NCBI GenBank assembly: GCA_033085395.1
Contig: JANQBS010000002.1
Coordinates: 1-64,000 of the forward strand
From: Xanthoparmelia taractica
Taxonomy: Eukaryota > Ascomycota > Lecanoromycetes > Lecanorales > Parmeliaceae
DNA length: 64,000 nt
Direction: 5' to 3'
The notes below the pieces were generated by a model that did no database searches, was not told the DNA's origin, and saw only the letters and a program-made list of their open reading frames with translations. The translations under genes were made by a program, and so were the position numbers. Numbering within the stretch: the stretch's first letter is position 1; every line of letters begins with the position of its first letter. Shown piece by piece: positions 23,707 to 35,755 of this stretch.

Positions 23707-25712
23707 TTACATTAGTCCAGCATTTGAAGCCTTGCGTCTAAAAGTGTATGCAGGCCTCTTTTTCCAACTGAGCCGCGCATCCTTCTCGTCTTCCTCGGGG
23801 CTCCTCGCAGCAGTGCTCATTTTTCTTCCTTGCTCCAATTCTTTGAAATCCTCCTCTTTCATCTTCTTAGTCCAGCGCCAATCCTCGATTCCTGCATCTC
23901 TAATGTTACGACTGGCCTTGAAAACGTTCCAGCTATTCCCATTCTCGAAGAAAGTATCCATCTGCTCCAGAGTGCGGCCCGAAGTTTCAGGATACATGAG
24001 TATCACAAATGGCAAGCAGAAGATATTGAGCCCAAAGAGCAAGAGCAGAGTACCGTAACTTATAGCTTGAAAGAGGAAGGGTGTAATCATGGTTATGACA
24101 CCATTACCGATTGACCAGCCCACAACCGACCATGCCCCTCCCTTTGCGCGCACATTAAGAGGGAAAATCTCCGTTGGGTAAAGCCAGGGGGTCGTCAACC
24201 ATGTAGCTCCAAACGTAGCAGTGTAAAAGAACGTAAAAGCGGCCACTCCTGCGCCAAAGGCTCGTTGGTTTGGTCCTTCGATTTGTGCATACTTGTCCAA
24301 AATTCCGGCGACGAGCAGGATGAGAGCCATGGCGACGCAGCCCCAGACCATCGTTGCTATATCGCATAAGCTAATGCTCTGTGACGTGGTGTATAATGAT
24401 AAGACTTACCTCTGCGTCCGAATCTGTCCAAGGTATACACCGCGAAGATGACAGAAAACATGTAGCTCAAATTGTTAAAACCTGCCAGCAACTTGCTGAG
24501 CTGCTCACCAAATCCAGCGTCCTGGAAAAGGTCGACCGCGTAGACGGTAATGACCCCAATACCGACAAGCTCTTGCATGATTTGAAGCCAGACAGCGAGG
24601 AAGACTCGCCATCGCAGGCCCCTGGAGTATTTGTCTTTTGGGAACAACATCGCCCAGTAGTGGTTTGCCGTGGATGTCTCCAGCTCGAACTTGACGACCT
24701 TCTTGATCTCCTTCAATTCGTATTGGACATCTCCGTCTCGGGTAGCTTTGAGGACGTTCTCTGCTTCTTCTTCGCGGCCAACCTTCATGAGCCAACGGGG
24801 TGATTCCGGAAAGAAATTGATGCCAATGCCAATAATAACTATGAAAATTATTTGGAGAGCGAGAGGCGTGCGCCAAGCCATGGCCTTGTTGGGGTCGAGG
24901 TATGCAAAATATTCAATCCAGTATGCTAGAGCGAGACCGCCAATATTCTTCTTTATGTTAGCCAGATTAGGGAGGCAGAGGGAACTTATCTCACCATGAA
25001 GAATTCTATAGCCAAGAAAGCACCTCTCGCAGAGTGGCTAGAGACTTCCGCAGACCATACGGGAATGACACAGTCGATGGCACCCACACCGACCCCAGCA
25101 ATGACACGAGCGCAGCACATCCACGCGATGTTCTGTGCGGATGCCTGTAGTACAGCGCCTAGTAGAGCCCACATAGCGCCGAATATCACAGCCTTTATGC
25201 GTCCAGCGCGATCGGCTAGCGATCCAGCAATAAGTGCTCCGATGAGGGTACCACCGTAGTAAACAGCGACAATTCCACCCTCGGCAGCAACATTCCTGGA
25301 GTTGTCCTTCGGAGAATTAATGCCCACTGCGCTGACATTAGCTGTTTGCTCTCTCAAGGATCGGCGCGTCCATACTATGATTCCAATAGTCTTCGTTCAG
25401 ATTGACTTGCGACATCACACCCTGATCATAACCGTAGAACATGATGGCCACACCAGCAAAGAGATTGATAGCGGTGTACATCGTCTTGGGCTTTTTGAAT
25501 TTGAGCATTCGTTTCTGATTGTAGCCTCCGATGAAATATCTCTCCCACTTCCATGGTGGGGGGTAATTGATGTTATCATAGCTCTCTTCTTTGCCATCGA
25601 TAGCTGATGGGCCAGTGCTGGTCTTGACTTCTTCATATTCATGAGCTACCTTGGGAATCTGGGTCTCCGAGGACGACGGAGAACCCTGGAGTACTTTCTG
25701 CTCTGCAGCCAT
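23707..25712 (-). CDS. MFS sugar transporter
   Basis: Four exons: 25712-25376, 25326-24995, 24947-24410, 24356-23707 (introns 47-53 bp), 618 aa. A charged cytosolic N-terminus of about 85 residues precedes the 12-helix major facilitator fold. Sugar-porter signatures are present: GYDQGVMSQV in helix 1, GGTLIGALIAGSLADRAGRI between helices 2 and 3, PESPRWLMKVGR in the central loop, TLDRFGRRAT, and PETSGRTLEQMDTFF at the end. The last 60 residues are cytosolic and charged. It probably imports a hexose, disaccharide or related polyol by proton symport at the plasma membrane; the exact substrate cannot be read from these motifs. Confidence 0.92.
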
Positions 25713-26824
25713 GACGTTCTAGAGAGTAGGGCAAGGCAAGAACTGCGATAAATGCGTTGATATGCAGATAGATGGATGAAAATGTGGTTAAAATAGTGGC
25801 ATATTATGGCTGGGCGTTGTTAACGCCAGGGTGCCTTGAAGATGTGAAGGCACACGGAATCTGGGGTTTGGAGAAACGGCCAAGATAAAAAAGGAGAGCA
25901 CAGCTGGTAATAAGAAGAAGAGTAATGTACGTACTCAAAAAACCGCACCACAAAAGCCGGCAAGGAGCGAGAGAAGCTATCCATTCCTCGCTCTCCGGCC
26001 ATGGATGATGGGGGCTTAAGTTAGCCTACCTTACGCCTCCTCTGGGGACGCAGCTTGACATCAATTCTCCTAAATAGCTTCACTATAAATGCCTCTATCG
26101 AATGAGATCAATGATCCAGCCGTGCTTGAAAAGGGCATCCCAAAAAAGGTTTCACTTTACATCCCATGGCTTCCTTGTGTTGAACCCGCAAGGTTTGGCG
26201 ACTTTGGCGACCCAATGAAAGCAGCGCTTTGCTACTTGTACTCTCCGCAAACGCTGGCGCCGTCGATCACCCTTCGGTATCTTTCAATTAGGCGACGACA
26301 CTATGGATTCTTATAAGCGCACCGCTCTAAGATCTTAGATAGGCACAGAGGCACAGATCTGAGGATGATTCTCGCTATCTCACAGAGGGTTCTGCCCCAG
26401 GTATAATCACGTGACCATCAACACACGAGGCACACTAAGGTATCTTTTGTGGGGGATGGCCCTACAGTAGTTCTACTCTCCCTTTGGCTAGCGTACCATC
26501 ATTTCTGTCACGCGATTCATTGTCGTACACGCCTCGACTCCTGCCCCAATCATTGCCATAAAAAGCCTGACAGCAGCCCGTACTTCGACCCCAACGGAAT
26601 GTGAGAAGGCGGCTCGCAGCTGGTCTTATCAGTTTACAACCCTTTCCGGAATGTTGGGGCATCATCGCTGGAATAGGGTTGATCCATAGTGCATCTGTGG
26701 TTTCAACCTTCATTCTGACACGTTGTCTCATCCTTCCGCATCTTTGTGGTTGCCTGTGGAAATGCCTCGTGGTAGCGTCTGCTTAAACTTCTCCAGCTTA
26801 TGTGGTCCGCCCTTGCATCGTTCC
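25713..26824. other. Intergenic, transporter promoter and flank
   Basis: Upstream region of the sugar transporter, ending in the 3' flank of the next minus-strand gene. ORFs at 26089-26316 and 26462-26786 are short, overlapping and without motifs. Confidence 0.45.
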
Positions 26825-27671
26825 TCAACGCACTCCATCTCCTTCCACAGTCCTTCTTCTTGCTACCGCACCATTGTCAGGCTGAACATTTCCGTTTCGA
26901 ATACTACCAATCGCGATTTCCACCTTCGGGTCCTGGACAAAGATAGTGAAATACCGCGCACGATAATGATTGTGGTCCACCATGTAATCAATCAGTCCCA
27001 AAACCACCTCTGCAAACTGTCCCCATGTAAGCATATAAGGATCATTAATGACTTTCAGCACAACCAGTCTGCCATAGCGAAAACTCCTGCCGCCTAGTAC
27101 TGCCCCTTGCCCTCGAGTTGCCATGGCATTTTGAATGATCTCGATAAGGACAACGAAAAGATTCCGGACCGCCTCAGGGTCAAGGTCCACCCGCCTGCTA
27201 CGTTCGCCAGGGATGGGACTGAATCTGATGGTCATGTCGCTATCCTTAACCGGCCAGTCGACAGTTGGGTTACCAAGGGGGCTGGGCAGGCTCGAGTTGC
27301 GCTGACCAGAAATTGCGTTTGCAAAAGCAGGCGGCATCGGAGATGAGAGTTGCAGAGCCCTTTTGGCAGTCCCGTTCGAAAGCGAGCTCCATCCCCACTT
27401 GACAATGTGACCCCAGCCTATCTGAGCATCATGCTCGATATCGAGGATATCAAAAGTCACAGTGTGATACCGCATCCCTGCGACGATGTATTCCCAAAGT
27501 CCAGAAACAACGGCCTGCAGCTGGGACCAATTCAGTCCGTCTGGATCGTCGGGCATCTTCCTGATCAATATCTCCACATCGTTGTCCAAATCATATTGGA
27601 GCCCACCGTCAAGAGGATGCGCCGAGTCGCCATGCAAACTGATCTGTTCTCGCAAAAAGGCTGTTGAGATG
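26825..27671 (-). CDS. Hypothetical protein with internal duplication (5' end unresolved)
   Basis: The open frame has no ATG at its 5' end (the first start-like codon, at 27655, is TTG) and is preceded by a good acceptor (CTCAACAG ending about 27672), so this is probably the last exon of a spliced gene. About 280 residues contain two similar modules: LNWSQLQAVVSGLWEYIVAG with an ILD..IGWG segment, and LTWGQFAEVVLGLIDYMVDH with a VQDPKVEIAIG segment. Each has a helix followed by a strand. A possible first exon starts at 28107 (MASAQFGAFPDPRYQFGTPV) with donor GTAAGC; joining it to 27671 keeps frame but needs an unusually long intron of about 350 bp. I do not recognise the family. Confidence 0.55.
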
Positions 27672-27699
27672 ATGAGGATCTACGCGTAATTCTAAGTCA

Positions 27700-28107
27700 G
27701 CACTGCTTCTTCAGCTCATGAATCAGAATCAAACAGGTCTTGAGAGCAAGACTCCACTTCCTCTCGCAACGCGTCTTGTAATCCAAATCCCGTCTCTAAG
27801 TAGGAAAGGAGTACTCGGGGATGTACGAACCGACTGCAATGTCCACTAGCACGTTTATAGGTCAGTATTGCTCTTTCAACGACAACTTCAAAGTACCCGG
27901 AAGTGTATATGGAGCAACAGAGGGCGCAAAATGATCAAACTCCTCCGGCTTATTGTATCTCGCAACTCAAAACCCAATATCAAGAAGCAAGTCAACGAAC
28001 TCTACCAAAAAAAGCTTACAGGGTCCACCGCATTGCCAAAAGCCCAAAACCGGAGTGCCAAATTGGTATCGTGGATCGGGAAAAGCTCCGAACTGTGCAG
28101 AAGCCAT
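27700..28107 (-). other. Possible 5' exons or relic of a neighbouring gene
   Basis: On the minus strand, MASAQFGAFPDPRYQFGTPV opens 46 codons (28107-27967). Further open patches follow, such as KPEEFDHFAPSVAPYTLPG in the same frame and YLETGFGLQDALREEVESC in another. They look protein-like but are interrupted by stops, so they may be separate small exons or a decayed gene. Confidence 0.3.
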
Positions 28108-29208
28108 GTCATGTCAGCGCAAACGCTCTTCCGGGAAAACTTAAGGGCTCGTTATGTATATATACATGTTCACTGCGTGCGATGTACTCGACGTCAATCG
28201 CAGGGCCGGTAAGGAGCTAGCGACACGGACCAATGACAACAACGCCAACCATGACGACAATAATAGTAATGGACAGAGAGAAAACCAGGAGAACAGAGGC
28301 TTCATTTCTGCGTCTCTGGATTGGGGAATTAACTATACTTAAGGTATTTAATCGACAGATTCCCCGAGCGTTATCATCAAACAACCGCGTACGTTTAACA
28401 GTTGCGACATGCGATGATTACCGCCCCGTCCCTCTCCTCTAGCCAACCAAAAATTAATATCTTCTAATCCAGATGCTCGCGTTGCGCGCTTTTGAAGCTG
28501 TGACAGCGATCCTGCCGGCTCAACTTTATGTCGCATCCGTGATCCTTTTCTTGTCTCCCTTACTTATCTCTTTGCTTAAAAAACTGCAGCTTTGAAATCT
28601 ATTGAATGATAGTGAAGTGTTGCGTGATAATATCAACATTTTTGAAAGCGCTACAAGCCCCATCGCTGCGACAGGGTATGAATGTAAGATTTGTCTCGAT
28701 GCGATGTTCCTCTGATAATCTATCCTGCAAAGATTGGCAGAAGAGGGAAGACAATAAGAAAAAGGCGTAATCAGCGGGTCAGATTCTCAATGTAACGACG
28801 CTTACAAGACTTCTTGGGGTCTGATAGTGCAGGGAACGCAGGTGTGGGAATTTCACTCACTCACTGTTCTGTGTTTCGGGGTGTATCATGCCAAGGCTGG
28901 CGGAAAAGGGGGGTAAGGGAACAGAGAACGGCGAGATCTTGAGGTACTTGGTACTGGCTTTCCTTTTTGCAAAAATACTATTCTGCGCTCTCACTCTTCA
29001 CTCCTTTCCAATATAATGTCTGTGCTCTCGAAAACGACTCCCAACACGACACCATCCAGATATCCATCCACCTCATACCGTTTCTATATCGATTCTCATC
29101 CCTCCAGTTCTCCAGACGTGTTCTCAACCAGTCATTTCGAGCTATTGCGACTCTCAGCCGCCCATCTACCGTACAACTTAACGCACGATTTAGCAACGAG
29201 ACTCACCC
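28108..29208. other. Intergenic
   Basis: No supported gene. The plus-strand frame 29016-29357 overlaps the more plausible minus-strand frame and shows no motif. Confidence 0.4.
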
Positions 29209-29634
29209 TCAAGATCCTGGACGGTACTGCCCACGTTTCACACCTCGCTCAAGCTCCTTTGGGCTCCAGGGCCCAAAATGCTGGTAGGCCACTATCGGTA
29301 CGTAATTCACCACAGCGACCAGTGAGACGAAGCCGGTTCCTTTGGCTGCAAGCTTGACGCCTTTGACGAGGAGATCGGAGAAAGGTATTTTGATGGTCGA
29401 GTCTGATACGGTTTTTTGCTTGTGATGCTTGTGGCGGTTGGAGGCTGATGTTGGCCTCGGGAATACCTTGAGGCTGCTGAGTTTGCTTGCTGATGGTTTG
29501 AGGAGTTTCCTGTCGGTACTGCGTGGGTTGAAAGGAAGACAAAGGTAGCTGGAACGTATTTCTATAGTAAGCCCGCTCACTGTGTTGCCACTCATCACAG
29601 TGAAGTGCTCTGTAATGTGTCGGGTGTCAAGCAT
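29209..29634 (-). CDS. Hypothetical small protein (141 aa)
   Basis: ATG at 29634. A basic, Ser/Lys-rich N-terminal half (a possible targeting sequence) is followed by IPFSDLLVKGVKLAAKGTG and a hydrophobic stretch FVSLVAVVNYVPIVAYQHF that could be a membrane helix, ending in a charged tail. No family recognised. It lies 180 bp downstream of the proline dehydrogenase gene on the same strand. Other frames are also open here, so coding status is uncertain. Confidence 0.35.
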   Translation of the reverse strand: MLDTRHITEHFTVMSGNTVSGLTIEIRSSYLCLPFNPRSTDRKLLKPSASKLSSLKVFPRPTSASNRHKHHKQKTVSDSTIKIPFSDLLVKGVKLAAKGTGFVSLVAVVNYVPIVAYQHFGPWSPKELERGVKRGQYRPGS

Positions 29635-29816
29635 GTTGAGTCACTTTTATACTGTGAATTCAATGTGTTTGTTGTTTCACTGTACGAAGGTCGGCACACA
29701 GTCTTGGCATGTGCATGACTTTGTTCCTCAGCATTTATATTTGTACACCGCAGGGCTGCAGTTTGATTTCCGGTCAGTGGCTTTGTTTGCTCTGTGCCGT
29801 TAGTTTGAGAATTTGG

Positions 29817-31286
29817 TCATTCCCAGATCCTCCTCCCAAGCTCTTCCCTTAGCGCTATCCGCGTTCCCCTTGCTCTCACCACCGCATCTCTGTTTTCCTC
29901 AGCCCGTCTGATCAGATACTTGAGACACTCTCCCACAGAGCCCCACACCACGTACTTATATGCCCTTGGTCCCTCACGCTCCGTCGTCTCAAATGGCTCC
30001 GCCCCCCTGGCCTTGGCGGCCATCACCAATTCGCAACTAAGCTCATCTGCCATACCCATCAGCTGCCCATAGGCCATGTCGATCTTCGCATCGCCTTTCT
30101 CCGTTTGCTCCTTGCGGATTGCCATGGCTTTCTGCACGGATTCATGGTTGTGACTTGCCAGTACAAAGGCCACCTCTGACAGTATTCTCTCATCTGCCTT
30201 CTCAGTCGATGGTTGCAGAACGCTGTTCCACCGCTTCTTGAGCAAAGCATCCGTAATCCCGTCGTAAGTCTTATCGGTTTCCTCTTTGGTATTCCAGAAA
30301 AGCGCTCGAGGATCACTTCCCATATAAGCGCCCCTGACGAGCTTTACACCCAGCGTAAACCCCTCTTTCTGGGCGACAGCAAGATGTTGAGCCAGCGTTG
30401 TCGGCGCGGAGCGTAAGTAAGCTTGGTACGTCCCGTATACGACGGCTTTTCCTGGAGTCATCCCGTTGTATTTCCTCGCAAATTGGAGCGTCCACGCATC
30501 AATACCGGGCTGAATAGCATCCTGCTCCGCATCGAAGAGTAAGCGAACACCTCTTGCCTGTGCAAGATCACAGATATCGGTCGTCGCCTTCTCAATGGCT
30601 TGACTAGGTAATTCCTCAGCTGCCAGTTGCCTCATCGCGTCTCTTCCAGCCCCGGAGAATTTGAGGCCAATCATGTCGCCTTCTTCGACCATCTGCACCG
30701 TATTAAGGGTGCCTTCCTTCCAATCTTGCACGTCTTTGTCGGCTGTCGGATCTGCCAATTGGTTGGAGGATACGTCGACCTTTTCCCCCTTCTCGAGCAC
30801 GATCTCCTTGCCGTATGCCAAGATGACGCCTTTGTATCCCATGCTCTTAAGTCCCTTCACCGTCTTCTGCACCTCAGTCTTCGTTTCACCGGCACAGTAT
30901 TGAGCGTAGAATGTCTTCTTGAAGAGATGGTGGAGGAGAGGATTGCGGTCTGGGTTGAGGAATGCGGACGAGGAATGGGCGACGAATGAGAGCAGGCGAA
31001 GGGAGGGTGATAGGAGGAGCGGGTATGAGGAAAGAGCTGTGAGGGCGTAGGACCGGAGGAGGATGGGCACTGGCAGGAGGGATAGCGGTCGTGAGGGCTG
31101 TGATATGCTGGGCAGAGTTGGCGTTACGGCAGGAGTGGAGGCATACGTGTCTTGATCTTGGGAGGCAGTTGTACTGATGGTTCGGTGGGATTGATCAGTG
31201 TGTTGAAGGCGGTAGTGAGTGAGACAAAGGTGAGGAGGGTTGATGGCGGGTTGGAGAAGCCGGAGAGACTGCTGTGGCTTTAGCAT
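29817..31286 (-). CDS. Proline dehydrogenase, mitochondrial
   Basis: Intronless, 489 aa. The FAD-dependent enzyme oxidises L-proline to pyrroline-5-carboxylate, the first step of proline catabolism, feeding electrons to the respiratory chain. The first 60 residues are rich in Arg, Ser and Thr with few acids, as in a mitochondrial presequence. The PRODH beta-barrel follows, with VRLLFDAEQDA, the conserved KLVRGAYMGSDPRALFW segment, VLASHNHESV and YGQLMGMADEL, then the C-terminal YVVWGSVGECLKYLIRRAEEN that positions proline. Length fits fungal PRODH. The partner P5C dehydrogenase gene is not in the window. Confidence 0.95.
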   Translation of the reverse strand: MLKPQQSLRLLQPAINPPHLCLTHYRLQHTDQSHRTISTTASQDQDTYASTPAVTPTLPSISQPSRPLSLLPVPILLRSYALTALSSYPLLLSPSLRLLSFVAHSSSAFLNPDRNPLLHHLFKKTFYAQYCAGETKTEVQKTVKGLKSMGYKGVILAYGKEIVLEKGEKVDVSSNQLADPTADKDVQDWKEGTLNTVQMVEEGDMIGLKFSGAGRDAMRQLAAEELPSQAIEKATTDICDLAQARGVRLLFDAEQDAIQPGIDAWTLQFARKYNGMTPGKAVVYGTYQAYLRSAPTTLAQHLAVAQKEGFTLGVKLVRGAYMGSDPRALFWNTKEETDKTYDGITDALLKKRWNSVLQPSTEKADERILSEVAFVLASHNHESVQKAMAIRKEQTEKGDAKIDMAYGQLMGMADELSCELVMAAKARGAEPFETTEREGPRAYKYVVWGSVGECLKYLIRRAEENRDAVVRARGTRIALREELGRRIWE

Positions 31287-31570
31287 CTTGGTCAGAAGGT
31301 AATAGAGAAGCGATAGAGTAGAAGGTGGGAATTGATTAGATTTTGGCAGGAGATTGCCCGGGACATGAGGAAGACGTTGCCCATTTATTGGGCCTTATCT
31401 TTCTCATAGACTGATTGATGTATGATGAAAGATATGAAGAAAGCCGTCTCTAACCGTGTCTAATCTTGCCGCACCTATAGAATCCTTTATCGATAAGGTA
31501 AGTTAAAGCTTGACGTCAATTGTTAGATCTAACCCCTCTCGGCTGCTGAATCTCCTTTCTGCATCCAACT

Positions 31571-32221
31571 TCACAACTTCACGGCATCACTCGCACTCAG
31601 GTCCTTGCGATATTGTGCCACTGCTTTCACTGTCCCATCGGCGTGTTTGAAATGGCTCTCGATCAGAGTCTGTCAAGTCAATTAGCATCTCACTGTCGCA
31701 CATTCAGCCCCTGCACATACCTTGGAATAGCCATATCTCCGAAACACGAGCTCGGCTTTCGATCCCACCTCAACATCGAGATGCTACCGTGGAAGTTAGC
31801 TCTGGTATTTCGTGGTCACTGGAAAATAGAAACACACAATCAGCGTTTTTCCGGCAGCTCTTGCAACTTCCTCCACCTTCTTCATCAGGTCTCTTGACAT
31901 GTTCATTCGCCTATACTCCTCACCTACGAGCAGATTGGCCACAGTTGCGTTGGCCAAGCCTGTATTGATGAACGGTTTATGCAACATGACCACTGCTGCA
32001 ACTTCACCCTTGATTTTCCCATGAATGAAAATAATTTCCCTTCCCGCTTCCCACATCGCAAGTGTCCAATACGACTGAACTTTGGCCACATCAAAAGGTT
32101 CTTCGAAGTGAGTGAGAAGGATGTCATTCTCAATGCAGGCGTAATGCAGCTCTGCAATGCTTTTTATTAGATCTGGGTATTTGACTAGGAGCGCCTTGGT
32201 GAGGACTTCTGGTTGGTACAT
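31571..32221 (-). CDS. GNAT-type N-acetyltransferase
   Basis: Three exons, 32221-31820, 31768-31721 and 31669-31571 (two 51 bp introns), 182 aa. The core EVAAVVMLHKPFINTGLANATVANLLVGEEYRRMNMSRDLMKKVEEVARAAGK fits GNAT motif A (acetyl-CoA pyrophosphate loop, here degenerate as EEYRRMNMSRDL). Exon 2 adds GSKAELVFRRYGY, the usual helix after the last core strand. Exon 3 ends with DGTVKAVAQYRKDL. The donor of intron 1 (GTGACC) is weak and its acceptor is GAG, but the join is in frame and recovers the motif. Substrate unknown; proteins of this type often acetylate small amines. Confidence 0.8.
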
Positions 32222-34564
32222 GATCTTTGCAAGACTCAGTGGCGTATCGGTCTGTTGCCTCCGAGTGGCGTGAAGCCTGAGGATACTAATCCACCACCGT
32301 AAGTATTTCAGACAGCGGTGTTCCCAGATTGTAGAAGCTCAAGGTGATGACTGAATATGATTGACCCACAGATCTGGGATCAATCTAATGACTGACCCAG
32401 ACTGTTGTTGAGTGAATATATCGGCGTGGCGAAGGAAGGTAGACGGATGAGTTCACGCTTCACCTCAATGTTTTAACGATTCTGTCACTTAACCTTGGCA
32501 CCTTTATTTCAAGGAGTAATGGTGTGTTTGAACCACAAGGAATGCAGGTTACACCGATCAGACACATCACTCTTCCACCAGAGCTGTACTATTGTTCATC
32601 CTTGTGACGATAATATCGTCGGGATTCTTACTAATTGACGGAACAAGAGGCTCTAATCTAGATCACCCATGCTGCATCACAAGACCTAAGGAATATGAGT
32701 AGGAAGTAAGCTGTTTACTACTTCTTGAGGAGTCTCGATATCCTTCTCTAATTCAAGAGCAGGTCGAGGTGGCAGACAGTCGCAATAATCCACACAGCCG
32801 ACGCTGTCACGGTGGCTGCGAATGATGTACCTCACAGTACTGCAAGAAGCCTGTATTTTCTAGCGTCCCGACTCTGCAAGCTCAGCGACATCAGTAAGTC
32901 AGTGTTTCGTTAGGGAGAGGAGTGGATGACTGAACCACCGCGTGTTTTGAGATACCGGTGACAGTAAGCGGATTCTTGCTATGCCCACTCAGCCATTTGG
33001 AGCGAAAGGATCAATAAGGGTACTTTTTCTTCCAAGAGGAACACGATGCTGAATTCCACTCGTGACACTTTACCGCGTTTAGCGCGTAGTATGAGCGACG
33101 AGGCTACGAGCGTCAGCAATGCAGTCATACTTCTTTAAAGAATTCTTGCATTCAGAACACGAGATCGACTTCAGGCTTCTCCATCAAGCAGACCTGCAAA
33201 GGCATTCTTGATGACAAACAAAGACCACCCTCGGTGATTTGGACATGCAACGAGCCGGGACCCCGCACGTGGTGATGAAACAGGTCTCGCATGACGTTCT
33301 TATGACCGAGAATGTGTAGGTCGTTCCGTCCTTCAAAGGGAAGCTATCAGGCCCGATGCTTTGAGCGAACTATTTGGGTCAAGATGAACATCGATTCGTC
33401 GCAGATGCGTACCAGCAAGAAACGATTTCAAGCAAGGCTCCTTCTCAGTCATTCAGTCAAGCGCCATCACTTGCTTCTACTACATGCGAGAGTGCGGAGA
33501 TGCTCGTTTTATCTTTCAAAACCTGCTGGATGAAAGAAGTCTCCGACATTGGAGGGAATTAAACCTAGGAGACATGTGCAGCAATGCATTGATAGGGTGC
33601 TTAGTGTGCATGCTGAACAGTTCAGCACATACTTTTCTTTCGATAGCATATCCAACCTATATGATCACATGCCGCAGTCATCGCCGTCGGAACTCGCTTA
33701 CTGTTGAGGATCCGGTAGTCTTATACCCCTACACCAAAGGATACTGAAGTCCTGCCTTGGAGTAAATGGATTGCTTCCACAACGACAGCTACATCCCGGG
33801 CAACTGGTCTCACAGCAAACTCATCAACAATTTCAATAACAAAAGTGAGTTTAACTACGCCCCCCCTAATACTGTCATTCTCCTCGAAGCCTGATCTCAC
33901 GCCAAACGAGGCCGCTTCATTCAGAAGCCATGACATTGATTCTGTCTTCTCAGCCACCATCAGTCAATGTACAAACACCTTGACTCGCCTTCTCCGAAAA
34001 CCGTCTCTTACCGCTCAATATGTCAAAGAGCATCACCGACAGAGGATCTCATTCAAAGCAGCATGCCCTCCATTGTTCGTATACAAGCCCAGGCAGTCAG
34101 TCAGAGCATGCTGCTTTGTCGTGCCCTTCAACGGTTCCCAAAGAGCTTGCGATCATGATTGAATTTGCAAATGACGAAGTACTCAACTCTTAGACGGATT
34201 CATGACCAAAGACATTTATCATCAATGCCGATTCTCAAAAGAACCCAAGGGTCAAAGAGTCCGCTTTGATCGGTGCTGAAAGGTCGTCGCATGCATCCGC
34301 AGATAGAAAGAGAAGTGAAAGCCATTTCACCTAGCCCCTGGCTTTCAATACCTTTAACAAACACCTGATTCACCAACCCCCTCCAACAAAGCGCCCAAGT
34401 CCGAACCCTTTGACCGCAGCACGCGAGAAAGACCCGCACGAAGCCATCCACCCACCCATCCATCCATCATCTTACCATCATCCTCAGACAACCCCTAAAT
34501 CAAAAAGCCCCATCAAACCCCCCTTCTCTCTCACAATCTCACAATCTTGCAAAAAAAAGCCTCC
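32222..34564. other. 2.3 kb without a supported gene
   Basis: Short, overlapping ORFs (33312-33747, 33845-34162) without motifs or consistent splice signals. No repeats stand out. Confidence 0.4.
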
Positions 34565-34888
34565 ATGTTCCAAAACCTCTTCGCCCTCGCCTTCAAAAGC
34601 ACCACCACCACCACAACCACAATGCCACTACCCACCACCGCGAAATCCGCACCCGCACCCGCACCCCCAACGCGCATCAGCCCCCGCTCAAACAAAGGTC
34701 TCGACACCCGCCCCAAGCTCTACGAACAGCAAGACCTGTTCCAGCGCGTCAGGAGCCGGAAGAGGAAAGTCGGCAACAACAAGAACAGCGACAACAAGAC
34801 GACACCCAAAACCATCATCAAGAAAGCTAACAAAGCGTCCAAAGCCCCAGCTCAAGTCGGTGCTGTGTGTAAGGTGGAGTTGTTGTAG
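34565..34888 (+). CDS. Small basic hypothetical protein (107 aa)
   Basis: From ATG 34565 the frame begins MFQNLFALAFKST, continues through Thr- and Pro/Ala-rich stretches, then a basic segment RVRSRKRKVGNNKN and Lys-rich tail. No domain is recognised. A second overlapping frame is open over the same interval, so codon-level support is weak. It could be a small disordered nuclear-type protein or a chance ORF. Confidence 0.35.
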   Translation: MFQNLFALAFKSTTTTTTTMPLPTTAKSAPAPAPPTRISPRSNKGLDTRPKLYEQQDLFQRVRSRKRKVGNNKNSDNKTTPKTIIKKANKASKAPAQVGAVCKVELL

Positions 34889-35755
34889 GTTGGGGATTGT
34901 TGCCTTTGAGGTACGTAGATTTGCGACGATTTTGTTTTTTTGATAACTAACGCAGGGAGGGAGAGAGGAAGGAAGAGGGGGTGCTCCCATCCCGTCGGCC
35001 GGTCCGACGACGATGGAGGTAAGTGGTGCTGGAGCTTAACGGGCGTTCTGGAACGCTCGGTACGGTGAGATTGAGCTTGTATAAGGTCGGTGAGTACGAG
35101 GCATTGTTTGTCATTTTACGTAGGTTGTGATGAATTATGGAATCTTTTCACTAATGGGCAAGGAGGACAATTCGGCGATTGGTGGAGTTTGGCGTTTGTG
35201 TTGCTATACCTGTCAATCAAATCGACGATAGGAAACGCAATACTTTCCGCTGGCTTGGGAAGCTTGGACGTTCATATCTTGTGCTGAATGCAAGGTCGAC
35301 CGTCTCAGGACGAAGTTAGTTCACGTCGTGGTAGCACTGCATGTTGGTTGAGGAATTGTTTTTTTCTATGTAATAGTTGCCATCCCCGAGCGTCCATTTC
35401 ATTATGTGAAAAGATAAACTTTTTCCACCTAAACCGTTTGGTAGCGGTCGCCCCGTCTGTCATCCTTGGAGGAAAAAGCTTTTAATGAGCTGAGCCATTA
35501 GCAGTCGCTCAAGCATCTCCTCGTTATTACCAGTGAGCTTGTAGAGTGCAGCGCAAATTTTGAGTTCACCTCTCGTGCCGAACAGCATTAAAGAATTAGA
35601 CCTCCCTTTTGAGCTCTTTGATTAGAGCTAAGCGCCATGAGCCGTTGCATCGTAGAGTCGTATATCCAGCTCCGAAACCTCGCTTTTGTCTAAGATGAAA
35701 GCATGTATGTACTCACCGAGATCCTTCCTCGAGCATCGCTAACAGGGTCCAAACG
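34889..35755. other. Intergenic
   Basis: 3' flank of the ABC transporter. No gene supported. Confidence 0.4.

Noticed and set aside
29016..29357. 113-codon plus-strand ORF
   Set aside because: Overlaps a minus-strand frame with a clearer hydrophobic segment and shows no motif.
34410..34943. 177-codon plus-strand ORF
   Set aside because: The start lies in a Pro/His/Ser-rich stretch from CCATCC-type sequence; the overlapping shorter frame from 34565 is a better, though still weak, candidate.
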